Assembly (NCBI GenBank): GCA_011191975.1
Contig: DUFA01000030.1
Coordinates: forward strand, 1 to 46,504
DNA from: Dehalococcoidia bacterium
Lineage (GTDB): Bacteria > Chloroflexota > Dehalococcoidia > Dehalococcoidales > UBA2162
Direction: 5' to 3'
DNA: 46,504 nt
The notes below the pieces were generated by a model. It had not been told where the DNA came from. It made no database searches and saw only the letters and a program-made list of their open reading frames with translations. Shown here piece after piece: positions 7,562 to 16,656 of this stretch. Positions within the stretch are counted from its first letter, which is position 1. Each line of letters begins with the position of its first letter. Position numbers and translations under genes: made by a program.

Positions 7562-9352
7562 ATGAAGCGTAAAATTATGTCAATTCTATTAATTTCACTT
7601 ACGTTACTTGTGTTAATAGCCATTCCAGTTCAGGCTGCAGCAGTTGGTCGGACATTCACACTTGATGCAGATTTTGATGAAGGTGTATTGATCAATGTCA
7701 ACCATGATGCTCCAAATAATGATCAACTACAGCTTAACGATCAGGTAGAAGCCTTGCCGTTTATAGCTATAGCTTGTTCAGGCCGGGGAACAATAGTCAG
7801 AGTCAATACGGAAACCGGAGAGATACTTGGGGAATATTGGTCTGCTCCAAATGGACGTGGACGCAACCCTTCACGAACTACTGTCGATTTATACGGAAAT
7901 GTATGGGCTGGTAACCGTGGTGAAGCTAATGGTGGACAGGGATCGGTAGTTAAGATTGGTTTGGTAGTAGGAGGAACACGGTGTAATGCTGATGGCACAC
8001 CTAATCCAGTAGGAGATTACGTAGCGCCACCTTACGCCTATAACACGTGTGTAGATCGCGATGGAGATGGTTTGATTAAAACCTCAAGCGGTTTGGGCGA
8101 TATTCGACCATGGGATAATGCTGGAGGTGCAGATAATGCCGGTGGAGTCTCTACTGCTGATGATGAAGCCATCCTAATTTACCAGAGAGTAAATGGCGAC
8201 AACATACGCCATGTTTCTGTAGATGCCGATAACAATGTCTGGGTTGGCGGTCATTTCGGTAGTGATCACGCCTTTGATCTTTTAAACGGAAATACCGGAA
8301 CTATCTTGGCTTCATTTGATGTGGGATATGGAGGATATGGTGGTCTGGTAGATGGGAATGGAGTAATCTGGTCTGCTGATCGTAGCCCTGCTCCGATGGA
8401 ATTATTGAGATATGATACAAAAGGGACCATTTCCACAGCTGATGACACGTGGTCTTCCGTAACTTCTCCTAATGCGTATGGTTTGGGAATCGATACCTTT
8501 GGGAATATCTGGCACGCCCAGTATTCTTCTAATAATATATATAAATACGATCCAAGCGGGAATATATTCCCGGGATTTCCAAAGACTACAGGCGGATCAA
8601 GTGATGACCGTGGTGTAGCCGTAACACCATTAGATAACCATGTCTGGGTAGCCAATAGTGCTGGTAACAATGTTTCACGCCTGGCTAATGATGGAACTTT
8701 CCTGAAGTTAATTTCGGTAGGATTCCAACCTACCGGCGTTGCAGTCGATGCTAATGGCAAGGTCTGGGTTACCAACTTAGGATCAGATAATGCCATGAGG
8801 ATAGATCCAAACGCTGGTGCTGATAATCTTGGTGCGGTTGATCTAACTGTAGACCTTGGAGGTGGGTCTTCACCTTATAACTACAGCGATATGACTGGTG
8901 TAGTAGCCATTCAAGCAGCAGGAATAGGCACTTGGACAGTAGTCCACGACTCTACCGAAGCTGGGGTAGAATGGGGTACTGTCTCCTGGACAAGTGAAGA
9001 ACCAGCTGGAACCGCAGTGTCTGTGGAAATTCGTATTGCCGACGCTATTGCTGGTCTTCCTGCAGCTACTTGGATTCCAGTATCAAATGGTGTTGGTTTT
9101 AGTGGTATGTGCGGACGATATGTTGAAATCCGTACTACTCTTGCTAGAGATCCGGGTGTAGTAGACACACCTGTTCTTTATGACCTTACAATCATCCCTC
9201 TTAATGGAGGTGGTGGTCAGGGAGAAATCGAAGTTGGTGGCACGATTCAACCTTACAACAAGCTAGCTTTGCTGGTGCCGTGGATAGCATTGGGTATGCT
9301 ATTAGTCACCTGTGGTACCATCATAATACGGCGTCACAGAACTCAATGTTAA
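7562..9352 (+). CDS. Secreted beta-propeller (Vgb/NHL-like) protein with C-terminal membrane anchor
   Basis: 596 residues from the ATG at 7562, which has a GGAGGT at 7549-7554. An in-frame upstream start at 7544 has no ribosome site. A Sec signal peptide (about 1-26, cleavage near VQA-AA) precedes repeated blades with the recurring pattern D-x-x-G-N-V-W-V-G/A/T, for example YGNVWAGNRG, DNNVWVGGHFG, FGNIWHAQYS, NGKVWVTNLG. This is typical of virginiamycin-B-lyase-like or NHL propellers. After a beta-rich domain and a Gly-rich linker, the tail EVGGTIQPYNKLALLVPWIA runs into a transmembrane helix and ends IIRRHRTQC. That three-part ending looks like a cell-envelope sorting or anchoring signal. 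The ligand or substrate is unknown. Confidence 0.75.
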   Translation: MKRKIMSILLISLTLLVLIAIPVQAAAVGRTFTLDADFDEGVLINVNHDAPNNDQLQLNDQVEALPFIAIACSGRGTIVRVNTETGEILGEYWSAPNGRGRNPSRTTVDLYGNVWAGNRGEANGGQGSVVKIGLVVGGTRCNADGTPNPVGDYVAPPYAYNTCVDRDGDGLIKTSSGLGDIRPWDNAGGADNAGGVSTADDEAILIYQRVNGDNIRHVSVDADNNVWVGGHFGSDHAFDLLNGNTGTILASFDVGYGGYGGLVDGNGVIWSADRSPAPMELLRYDTKGTISTADDTWSSVTSPNAYGLGIDTFGNIWHAQYSSNNIYKYDPSGNIFPGFPKTTGGSSDDRGVAVTPLDNHVWVANSAGNNVSRLANDGTFLKLISVGFQPTGVAVDANGKVWVTNLGSDNAMRIDPNAGADNLGAVDLTVDLGGGSSPYNYSDMTGVVAIQAAGIGTWTVVHDSTEAGVEWGTVSWTSEEPAGTAVSVEIRIADAIAGLPAATWIPVSNGVGFSGMCGRYVEIRTTLARDPGVVDTPVLYDLTIIPLNGGGGQGEIEVGGTIQPYNKLALLVPWIALGMLLVTCGTIIIRRHRTQC

Positions 9353-9378
9353 ACCAGAGTAGAACACAAAGATATATA

Positions 9379-9412
9379 CAAGGGAATCCCTTAGATGGGA
9401 TTCCCTTGTTAT
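9379..9412 (+). terminator. Intrinsic terminator (perhaps bidirectional)
   Basis: CAAGGGAATCCC (9379-9390) and GGGATTCCCTTG (9397-9408) make a 12-bp perfect stem with a 6-nt loop, followed by TTAT. It lies 27 bp after the propeller gene and 72 bp past the convergent SDR stop at 9480, so it could serve both. Confidence 0.8.
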
Positions 9413-9479
9413 CTATAGGCTGTTGAGCATATTTTCCTTGTTAAAAATCAGCCTGTTTTCAATATCATTCTAGACATTA

Positions 9480-10238
9480 TTACCCGCGTCCCAGATACGG
9501 CTGCTGGATAGGAAGCTGTATCAGTTCGAGGACATTCACGTTCGGAGGGCAGGTCGCCATATAAACCGCCGCCGCCGCTATCTCTTCGGTAGACATTGTC
9601 TCCATCGGTCCGGGCGGTTTATACCCCGCAGGAAGAGTCATTCCCGGAGGCATTACCGGCTGTCGATCCCTAGTTACCTCTCCCGGATGGAGTATTCCGC
9701 AGTTTATACCGTGTTCGCGTCCTTCAAGAGCAGTAGCGTTCGTCAGACCCACCAGCCCCGATTTCGCAGTGCTGTAAGGAGTGCTGAACATTCTCGGTCT
9801 CTGTGCGGATATACTCCCGATATTAATTATCCGTCCGCCGCCCTGTTTCTTCATAATCGGAAAAACTTGGCGAGTACATAGGAAAGGTGCGCGAAGATTG
9901 GTTCCGATGACTGCGTCCCACGTTTCTACTGCCAGTTCATCGACAGGACCCCCGTTAAAGATCCCGGCACAGTTCACCAGGATGTCAACGCGTCCGAATT
10001 TTTCCATTGCCTTCGCGAAGAGGGCTTCTATCTGCTCAGCCTTCAATACATTCGTTTCTACCACCAGCGCCTGGACTCCCAGAGCGGTGATTTCTTCGGC
10101 GGTTTTCTTCAACCCTTCGACTTCCATGTCGGCAATAACCATGTCAGAGCCTTCACGGGCTAATCCGATCGAGATGGCCTTACCGATCGAGTGCGCCGAA
10201 CCGGTTACCAGAGCAACCTTGTTTTCCAGTTTACCCAT
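9480..10238 (-). CDS. Short-chain dehydrogenase/reductase (SDR)
   Basis: 252 residues with the classical SDR signature. The cofactor loop TGSAHSIG is at 12-19. NCAG follows in VDILVNCAGIFNGG. The catalytic Ser is in IGSISAQRP and the Tyr/Lys pair is in PYSTAKSG. An acidic residue after beta-2 (IADMEVEG) points to NAD(H) rather than NADP(H). The ATG at 10238 has an AAGGAG 6 nt upstream. It stands alone between two convergent or divergent neighbours. The substrate is not predictable. Confidence 0.9.
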   Translation of the reverse strand: MGKLENKVALVTGSAHSIGKAISIGLAREGSDMVIADMEVEGLKKTAEEITALGVQALVVETNVLKAEQIEALFAKAMEKFGRVDILVNCAGIFNGGPVDELAVETWDAVIGTNLRAPFLCTRQVFPIMKKQGGGRIINIGSISAQRPRMFSTPYSTAKSGLVGLTNATALEGREHGINCGILHPGEVTRDRQPVMPPGMTLPAGYKPPGPMETMSTEEIAAAAVYMATCPPNVNVLELIQLPIQQPYLGRG

Positions 10239-10367
10239 TCATAACTCCTTCTAGATTGTTGTTCCTACAATGCACTATTTTCCAGTCCGATATTATAAAA
10301 TCGGACTCGGTAAGTCAAGGTATGTAATCAGTTAAAATTTGAACACTACATACGTCCACCCAAGTCA

Positions 10368-10396
10368 TTGACAATACGTGCAGAAACAACTACACT
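10368..10396 (+). promoter_or_regulatory. Sigma-70-type promoter of the binding-lipoprotein gene
   Basis: TTGACA (10368-10373), a 17-bp spacer, TACACT (10391-10396). The predicted start near 10403 would give an unusually long 5' leader of about 260 nt before the ATG at 10666. Confidence 0.6.
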
Positions 10397-10447
10397 TCAA
10401 TTCACACATAAACTTTTACAATACACCACCTTTGCTTCAGACCTGAA

Positions 10448-10532
10448 GGAGGTGCTTATAGAATAGCGAGGGCAGCAGAAACAGCATTACAATCATGCAC
10501 GTTTGCTGCCTTTTGTTCTTCAACGTACCTCC
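10448..10532 (+). ncRNA. Structured 5' leader with nested stem-loop (candidate attenuator)
   Basis: Inside the leader, GGAGGT (10448-10453) can pair with ACCTCC (10527-10532), enclosing GGCAGCA (10471-10477) with TGCTGCC (10504-10510). The inner stem is followed by TTTT (10511-10514), as in an intrinsic terminator. TTGCTTCAGA-type sequence occurs at both 10432 and 10544, and AGGAGGTG at both 10447 and 10568, so the element is flanked by imperfect direct repeats. I could not match it to a known riboswitch class. Confidence 0.4.
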
Positions 10533-10665
10533 TGGTTAAACGATTGCTTCAGATCGGTGGCCATGTAAGGAGGTGAAACGGAGACCATTTAAGAACGAAC
10601 ACCACCTGTCTCAGTTATAAGTAACTCGAGACTATCACAGATTCATAGAATGGAGAGGAAATAAT

Positions 10666-12471
10666 ATGAAAAAGATACTATGGTTGGTGATAAGTTTTCT
10701 GATGATAATTACACTCATCATGGCATCCTGTGGTGGTGGAGAAGAAGAAACTGGAGATGAGGAAGAAGTTGAAGAGGGAGAGAAGATCACGGTAACACTA
10801 ACCAAAAGAGATGGAATCCCCATGACAAGAACGGTTGAAAAACCGATATATGGCGGAACAACAATAACCGCTTTATCAGCCGACTATAACCAATGGGATC
10901 CGTACCATACTCAGACCATTCAGGTAGGCCACATGCAGTTAACCAGTAATGAAATGATAGGGGGAGACTGGACGTTAGGTCCCCAGGGTACCGGTGACAC
11001 GGACTGGGCATTCGGCTGGCTTGGTGATATAAAAATATGTGCACCCGAACTATGTGATTGGGAACTACCCGATGACACAACCATTCTCTGGCACCTGAAA
11101 AAGGGGGTAAAATTCCAGAACAAGGAACCGGCCAATGGTCGCGAGATGACCGCTGATGACATTGTCTTCAACATTAATTATCAATTCAACAACGAAGGAT
11201 GCTGGCAGACTATGGAATATCCTGAGGGACATCCACTGCGACCTACATCCTGGACAACACTCGACAGGTATACCGTTGAAGTCAAGTTTCTCTCGAAGGA
11301 CGCCCAGAGCCTGATGTTACCCGAGATCGGCGATAATGTCTACGTCAGTCCACCTGAAGTATGGACCTCCGGCGGGGACATGAATGACTGGTCAAAAGCT
11401 ATCGGGTCAGGACCATGGATACTGACCGACTATGTTGTTAGCAGTGCAATAACCTATACAAAGAATCCTGACTACTTTGAGACCGATCCGATTTATGCCA
11501 GCGCCGGTGAGAATTACCAGTGGCCTTATCTCGATACCTTTAAGTTTTTAGTAATTCCTGACACTTCTACCCGGATAGCGGCTCTGCGAACCGCTGAACT
11601 TGACTTTTTATCAGGGATTACTCACGACGATGCCACCTTACTGAAGAGAGATGTGCCTGACCTTCAATGGAAACAGGGATTTGTGATGTCTCCAAATATT
11701 GCCGCCGGTAAGATAACCCAACCACCTTACGATGACATAAGGGTCAGACGGGCATTGAACATGGCTATCAACAAGCAGGAAATGGTGGATGAGTACTACA
11801 ACGGTGAAGCTGCTCTGATTGGTTATCCCTTCCCTCCCGGTGATTCATGGGTTAAAGTATATACCCCGTTGGAAGAGCAGCCATCAGAGGTACAGGAAAT
11901 ATTCACCTATAATCCGGAAAAGGCAAAGCAGTTGCTGGCTGATGCCGGCTATCCAGACGGCTTTAAAGTAAAAATTACCTGTACAGCTGCAACATCCGAT
12001 GAACTATCACTTGTAAAGGAATACTGGGCTGATGTCGGTGTCGAATTGGAGATGGAGGTGCTGGAAGGCAGTGCCTGGTTTGGTATCTGGATGTCTCATG
12101 GATATGAAGATATGATTTATGCCCCTGGGCTGGGGTGCTGGGCAGGCGTTGAACAGGATATGATGACCAGAGCAGGCTTTTTTGCCAACATCTCTGAAAT
12201 AAATGACCCGCGTACTCAGGAGTTCAAGGCTCAACTTGCCAGGTACATCCTTGATGATCCCGATAAAATGCTGGCAGCCAAGAAAGAATACGCTATATGG
12301 GAGCTTCAACAAGCCTGGGGAGTATTCATGCCATCAGCACATGAATACAAAGCATGGTATCCATGGTTGCGGAACTACTACGGCATCAACTGGACCGGCG
12401 GAGCTGGAAGCTGGGACTGGACGAAGGCCATCTGGATAAACCAGAAAATGAAAACGTCGATGGGTCACTAA
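10666..12471 (+). CDS. ABC transporter substrate-binding lipoprotein (SBP_bac_5, oligopeptide type)
   Basis: 601 residues. A lipoprotein signal peptide ends in the lipobox IMASC with Cys22, followed by a Gly/Glu-rich linker. The family 5 extracellular binding domain is recognisable from KKGVKFQNKEPANGREMTADDIVFN, the ILTDYVVSSAITYTKNPDY segment and DDIRVRRALNMAINKQEMVD. These proteins capture oligopeptides, nickel complexes or other small solutes for an ABC importer. No permease or ATPase gene follows, so it is an orphan or works with components elsewhere. A strong terminator closes the unit. Confidence 0.88.
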   Translation: MKKILWLVISFLMIITLIMASCGGGEEETGDEEEVEEGEKITVTLTKRDGIPMTRTVEKPIYGGTTITALSADYNQWDPYHTQTIQVGHMQLTSNEMIGGDWTLGPQGTGDTDWAFGWLGDIKICAPELCDWELPDDTTILWHLKKGVKFQNKEPANGREMTADDIVFNINYQFNNEGCWQTMEYPEGHPLRPTSWTTLDRYTVEVKFLSKDAQSLMLPEIGDNVYVSPPEVWTSGGDMNDWSKAIGSGPWILTDYVVSSAITYTKNPDYFETDPIYASAGENYQWPYLDTFKFLVIPDTSTRIAALRTAELDFLSGITHDDATLLKRDVPDLQWKQGFVMSPNIAAGKITQPPYDDIRVRRALNMAINKQEMVDEYYNGEAALIGYPFPPGDSWVKVYTPLEEQPSEVQEIFTYNPEKAKQLLADAGYPDGFKVKITCTAATSDELSLVKEYWADVGVELEMEVLEGSAWFGIWMSHGYEDMIYAPGLGCWAGVEQDMMTRAGFFANISEINDPRTQEFKAQLARYILDDPDKMLAAKKEYAIWELQQAWGVFMPSAHEYKAWYPWLRNYYGINWTGGAGSWDWTKAIWINQKMKTSMGH

Positions 12472-12493
12472 CTACGATTTATGGTTAAAGAAA

Positions 12494-12530
12494 AAAAGAG
12501 AGGAGAGTGAATTCGCTCTCCTCTCTTTTA
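12494..12530 (+). terminator. Strong intrinsic terminator
   Basis: AAAAGAGAGGAGAG (12494-12507) pairs with CTCTCCTCTCTTTT (12516-12529), 14 bp, 23 nt after the lipoprotein stop. The stem has A- and T-rich flanks, so it may work for both strands. Confidence 0.85.
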
Positions 12531-12573
12531 GTAACCTCTACTTTTATACATGAAATATGTATACTTGGTGGCG

Positions 12574-13968
12574 TTATGCTATCAGAAGGTCAACCAGTTT
12601 CTGAGTACTATCGAGGTTCTCCAGGTCTCCCACCATTTTCAGAATCTTTTCTCCGTTCTCAACTGACACGGTATTGGAAAACTCTATATTCCCGCGGAAT
12701 TTGGCCAGCAGGTCTTCTTTGGAAACCGGCCTGCGTGGATCTCCCCTGGCGATCTCGGTAAAAACGTCATATTCCTGTCCGTCTTTCATTATTACCTTCA
12801 CCCTACCGCTTTCCATGCCTCCCTGCGTCAGTTCCACCATCGTGATCTTGCTGGTAATGAAATCACTGATTGCAGTGTCCCGTATCGCTTCCTCGGTATA
12901 ATGCTCCGGCTTCGAACTTCCCCTCACCAGGACGTTCGCCACACTGTACTGGATACTGAATCCGGCGCTGGCATGCGGAGAATTCTTTATCCTGAAAGGC
13001 GCTCCGATGATATCGTGCATGGCTCCGGGCGACACATACATGATGACCTTGTCTATATCATCACCGGATACCCCGTGCTCATTCACAATATCTACCGCGC
13101 AGTCCACCGCTGAGTGGTTCATGCGGCAGTTGGGGTAGGGCTTGAACGTCCCGTCGCTGTAATACTGCTTTCCAAGGTTTTTTATCAGGAGTTCGGGGTC
13201 TTTGATACCCTCGGTAAATATGTCATAGTAACCGCCCTGTGCCAGCAGGGCATCGTCGATCCCCGACCAGCCTGCCTTCGCCAGGTTCACGCTGAATATG
13301 GCGTCCCTAGCCGCGTTACCCTGAGAGAGTTTAAACCCGACAGCAGTATCGCTGATCTGTTTCTGGATGCCTCCGAGGTGGTCTACTACCAGGCCGAATG
13401 CATCGCTGAACTGCTCGTGGTTCAATCCCATCAGCCTTCCGGTGATGGCAGTCGCCCCGAAGGAGTTCGCCTGCCCGACATGGTCGAGACCCCGGCGTGT
13501 CCCGCCGGCTTCTCCCGCCAGTAGCACCCGTGTAGCCATGTCGTCTCCGACCAGCATCGCCGTCAGCAGTTCTTTACCGCTGACTTTCTGCATATCGCCT
13601 ATGGTCATCGCCGTCATCGTGGTGGTGCCGGAAATATGACCCGGTATCGATTTTCCTTCGACCAGAGGACTTACCGGCTCGTAATCGAAAGAACGGGCCA
13701 TGACGCAGTTCATCAGCGCCGCCATCGGGGCAGGAACTTTGCCGCCATGGACGAATATCCTCGCTTCCGGTTTACCTCCCCAGTCGCGGATAAGCTCCAG
13801 GAGAGCTGGATTGCCACAATCGTTCGCCCCGCATATCATGCACCCGATTACATCGAACAGCCGGTTCTTGGCGTGGTCGACCGAAGCAGAAGGGATATAC
13901 TCCAACTTCGTATTCAGTATATTATCGATAAGTTTATCCAGGTATAAGCCTTTACCGGAATTACTCAT
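12574..13968 (-). CDS. MmgE/PrpD family protein (copy 1)
   Basis: 464 residues, the normal length for the MmgE/PrpD family, which includes 2-methylcitrate dehydratase and related hydratases and decarboxylases. Recognisable regions are an N-terminal all-helical part (DHAKNRLFDVIGCMICGAN), the GQANSFGATAITGRLMGLNHEQF segment and KPYPNCRMNHSAVD. A GGAGG ribosome site sits just before the ATG at 13968. It is the second gene of a tandem pair, 16 bp after copy 1's neighbour at 13985-15373. The precise substrate cannot be assigned because family members act on varied organic acids. Confidence 0.88.
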   Translation of the reverse strand: MSNSGKGLYLDKLIDNILNTKLEYIPSASVDHAKNRLFDVIGCMICGANDCGNPALLELIRDWGGKPEARIFVHGGKVPAPMAALMNCVMARSFDYEPVSPLVEGKSIPGHISGTTTMTAMTIGDMQKVSGKELLTAMLVGDDMATRVLLAGEAGGTRRGLDHVGQANSFGATAITGRLMGLNHEQFSDAFGLVVDHLGGIQKQISDTAVGFKLSQGNAARDAIFSVNLAKAGWSGIDDALLAQGGYYDIFTEGIKDPELLIKNLGKQYYSDGTFKPYPNCRMNHSAVDCAVDIVNEHGVSGDDIDKVIMYVSPGAMHDIIGAPFRIKNSPHASAGFSIQYSVANVLVRGSSKPEHYTEEAIRDTAISDFITSKITMVELTQGGMESGRVKVIMKDGQEYDVFTEIARGDPRRPVSKEDLLAKFRGNIEFSNTVSVENGEKILKMVGDLENLDSTQKLVDLLIA

Positions 13969-13984
13969 ATCAATCCTCCAGTCT

Positions 13985-15373
13985 TTACTGTCCCAGCAGT
14001 TCGGTAAGCTCAGTTATATCCTTGATATTTTCGAAGTCCGCCACCAGGTCTTTTATTTTAGATATCGTCGGTTCCTTGTAGTTACCGTAAGCGGCGCACT
14101 TTCTGAACTTTGCTTCCAGTTCCTCTGGCGACTGCGGATTCTGCGGTTCGCCTTTGGGATGTTCTACTTTCTGGCTGTAGACATTGCCGTCTTTCATTTT
14201 CACGATGAGTTCCTGGTAGCCGAACGGCCCGACAGCATCTTCTCTCTTGATAACATTGAATTTCGTCTTGCTCATCAGTTCCAGGGTATCCGGATCTCCG
14301 ACCGTTTCATCCTTAAAGAAATCGAACTCCATCTCTCCGTGGATCAATGCCCGGCACATGCAGTATCCCAGGTTGAACCTTCCCTGCACCCCGGTCTTCG
14401 GAAGTGGCGGAGAGTCATAGCCCATACCGAAAGGAGAACGGAACTCAATCGACTCTATGTCCCGCCAGTCTACCTTGTGCTGTTCTCTGATAAGCTGGGC
14501 TGCGTAGACGCCGAAGTGAGAAATATGAGCGCAAGGGTAGTACTTGAACATTAGGCCCGGCACGATGATAGCCCACGGATTGCCGAGAGCTGCCAGTTTC
14601 TCTTTCTGGTCTTCTTCCGTAATGGGGGCTTCTGGTTTATCGGAAAAAGCGTTATAGTAGCCGCCGCGTCCCTCGATAACATCGGGACCGGTGGCGTCAT
14701 ACCCTTTCATGGCAAGGGTTACGGCTTCGATAGCGTTCCTGGCGCCGACGCCGCCGTGAACATGCCCGGCAAAGGAGCCGAAGTTGCGTATCAGGCTGCA
14801 GGCCATGGTAGAAGCTACTCCCAGGGCATTTATCATCTGCTGTTCGTTCAGTCCGAACATCTTGGACAAGCCGATGGTGCCACCGATGACTCCGAGTGTT
14901 CCGGTCCACTCCCAGCCGCGACTCCCGGCGCCGCCGGTTTTTATCAGGAACAGGCCCGTTTTACCGTAAGCTTCGACGCCGAGGCAGTACGCCGTTATCA
15001 GGTCCTTCCCCGACATATGGTTCTTTTCGCCGACCGTAAGCAGCCCCGAGAACGTTCCGGCGGTGGGATGCGCCAGTCCGGCAGCAGGATAATCCAGGCA
15101 GTCATCATAGTCCTGGGTATGGGCCGAGGTGCCGTTCGCCAGGGCAGCCAGGGCACAGCTTGCCTTGAATCTTCCGCCGATGACCGTCGCTTCAGGCGGC
15201 GACTGGGCTTCCCTGACCATCTCTATCATCATCTGGCCGGACGGTTCCTGGCTGCCGGACATCGTCACCGCCAGGTTATCCAGTATGGCATCCTTCGCCG
15301 CCCTGATAACCTCCGGTGGAATATCCTCATAATTCGTATTTATAATGAACTTGCATAATCCTTCAGTAAACAT
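13985..15373 (-). CDS. MmgE/PrpD family protein (copy 2)
   Basis: 462 residues, same family as the next gene downstream. Conserved segments are AAKDAILDNLAVTMSGSQEP, the HTQDYDDCLDYPAAGLAHPTA stretch typical of the active-site side, and FKYYPCAHISHFGVYA. The second helical region also matches. The ATG at 15373 has an AGGTGAGAG upstream. It diverged well beyond a recent duplication and probably forms an operon, perhaps a hetero-oligomer, with 12574-13968. Likely role: dehydration or isomerisation of a substituted di- or tricarboxylic acid (inference). Confidence 0.88.
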   Translation of the reverse strand: MFTEGLCKFIINTNYEDIPPEVIRAAKDAILDNLAVTMSGSQEPSGQMMIEMVREAQSPPEATVIGGRFKASCALAALANGTSAHTQDYDDCLDYPAAGLAHPTAGTFSGLLTVGEKNHMSGKDLITAYCLGVEAYGKTGLFLIKTGGAGSRGWEWTGTLGVIGGTIGLSKMFGLNEQQMINALGVASTMACSLIRNFGSFAGHVHGGVGARNAIEAVTLAMKGYDATGPDVIEGRGGYYNAFSDKPEAPITEEDQKEKLAALGNPWAIIVPGLMFKYYPCAHISHFGVYAAQLIREQHKVDWRDIESIEFRSPFGMGYDSPPLPKTGVQGRFNLGYCMCRALIHGEMEFDFFKDETVGDPDTLELMSKTKFNVIKREDAVGPFGYQELIVKMKDGNVYSQKVEHPKGEPQNPQSPEELEAKFRKCAAYGNYKEPTISKIKDLVADFENIKDITELTELLGQ

Positions 15374-15458
15374 ACTCTCTCACCTCTTACATTTTTTAAA
15401 ATAGTATACCTATCAACACTGGATGTTCAAGTGGTGAAGAGAATTATACGAAGAGTTA

Positions 15459-15620
15459 CTAATACCCCATCGCGGTTTTCATATCACTGTCTAAATAGAA
15501 GTACATGAGGTATTCGTCGATGTTGTCATTACCTCCGCCGCCAATGGCTCTATAGTGGTCCTGGAGCCCTTGGGTAGGAACTAATGCAGAGTAGATAAAG
15601 TCTTTATAATCGTGAATTTT
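15459..15620 (-). pseudogene. C-terminal remnant of an unidentified gene
   Basis: A 53-codon open frame on the minus strand ends in TAG at 15459 and is bounded upstream by a TGA at 15621-15623, with no plausible start. It reads protein-like (YKDFIYSALVPTQGLQDHYR, then DNIDEYLMYFYLDSDMKTAM). I do not recognise the family. It is best explained as the 3' end of a decayed gene in the spacer between the MmgE/PrpD pair and the next gene. Confidence 0.4.
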
Positions 15621-15637
15621 TCAATTTTTCTGTTTTA

Positions 15638-15666
15638 TTGACATTTATTTTGCTGTGAACTACACT
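15638..15666 (+). promoter_or_regulatory. Sigma-70-type promoter
   Basis: TTGACA (15638-15643), a 17-bp spacer, TACACT (15661-15666): the same -35, spacing and -10 as the promoter at 10368. It precedes the EthD-like gene at 15763, leaving a leader of about 90 nt. Confidence 0.6.
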
Positions 15667-15762
15667 CAGTAGCCATAGAAACTGTTACAGACATTTGGAT
15701 CAATCTTAATAAATGTCTTAATAAAGTCTGAATATTTATATAAGGTAAATGAGGAGAATATT

Positions 15763-16539
15763 ATGGCAATGATTAAGGATGTATTCATGTTGCACTCCCA
15801 TGATCTGCCGAATGAATTACCTGCATTCGAAAGGTGGTATTTACGATACCATGCTCCGGAGGTGATTTCTAATCGAGGTCCGTTACTCGTCCGAATGATA
15901 GGATACCGACCTCTTCCCGTAATACCGGAGGCTCTTGAGTACGGTTATTACAACCAGCGCGTTACCGAAGCCTGGTTCCGTAGCGTAGAGGAGCGACCGG
16001 CTATGGTAATAGGCCAGCCCAGTGGTATTTTAAACTACAGGTGGCAGGCACCCTGGGTTAAAGAAAGACTGCAACAACAGATTCAAGAACCAGTACCGTC
16101 AGTATCACTTACAGTCCATACACAGCCGGATAACGTCTTCCTTGGTGGGAAATTTACAGCTGACGAAAAAACAATTCTCCGCTGGTATATTGTCACCAAA
16201 TATCCGGAAGGAGTCTCGCTTGAGGAGGGTGAAGACTGGTTCCTTAATGTTCACTCGAAGGAAGTCCTGGAACAGCCAGGTCTAACCGCTTATTTCAGTA
16301 GCCGAGCTATTGACATGCCAGGGCGGCCTGCTGTGTGGTGCCGATTAACCGAGCAATGGTACGAAGATTTTTATGGTTGGAAGGAATCGGTAATAGACTC
16401 TCCTCCTGAGTACACAAAGCCATCCTGGGCAAAATATGATCGGTATCCCTTCCTGGAGCCATACGTAGACTTTGCCAGTACCTTTCTAATGGAACGCCCC
16501 GACCGTGATTACCTTAGAGAAGCGACTCCATATCCATAG
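15763..16539 (+). CDS. EthD-like / dimeric alpha-beta barrel protein (tentative)
   Basis: 258 residues, soluble, with no signal peptide. Two halves appear related. The first has LPAFERWYLRYHAPEVISNR and the second EGEDWFLNVHSKEVLEQPGL. Each has a W-[FY]-x(3)-H core like the EthD / dimeric alpha-beta barrel family, in which a conserved His follows an aromatic segment. A GAGGAG ribosome site precedes the ATG. It is a single-gene unit with its own promoter. Function is unknown; in other contexts such proteins act in degradation of aromatics or ethers. Confidence 0.5.
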   Translation: MAMIKDVFMLHSHDLPNELPAFERWYLRYHAPEVISNRGPLLVRMIGYRPLPVIPEALEYGYYNQRVTEAWFRSVEERPAMVIGQPSGILNYRWQAPWVKERLQQQIQEPVPSVSLTVHTQPDNVFLGGKFTADEKTILRWYIVTKYPEGVSLEEGEDWFLNVHSKEVLEQPGLTAYFSSRAIDMPGRPAVWCRLTEQWYEDFYGWKESVIDSPPEYTKPSWAKYDRYPFLEPYVDFASTFLMERPDRDYLREATPYP

Positions 16540-16656
16540 TCCCTGAACATGGATCATACTTGAATGGCGATCATAATATGAAAATAGGCCTCGTATTGTA
16601 AGTACAGTAATCAAACGAGAGCTATTCTTTCAGTAATATTCTTTTAGTTCTCACGT

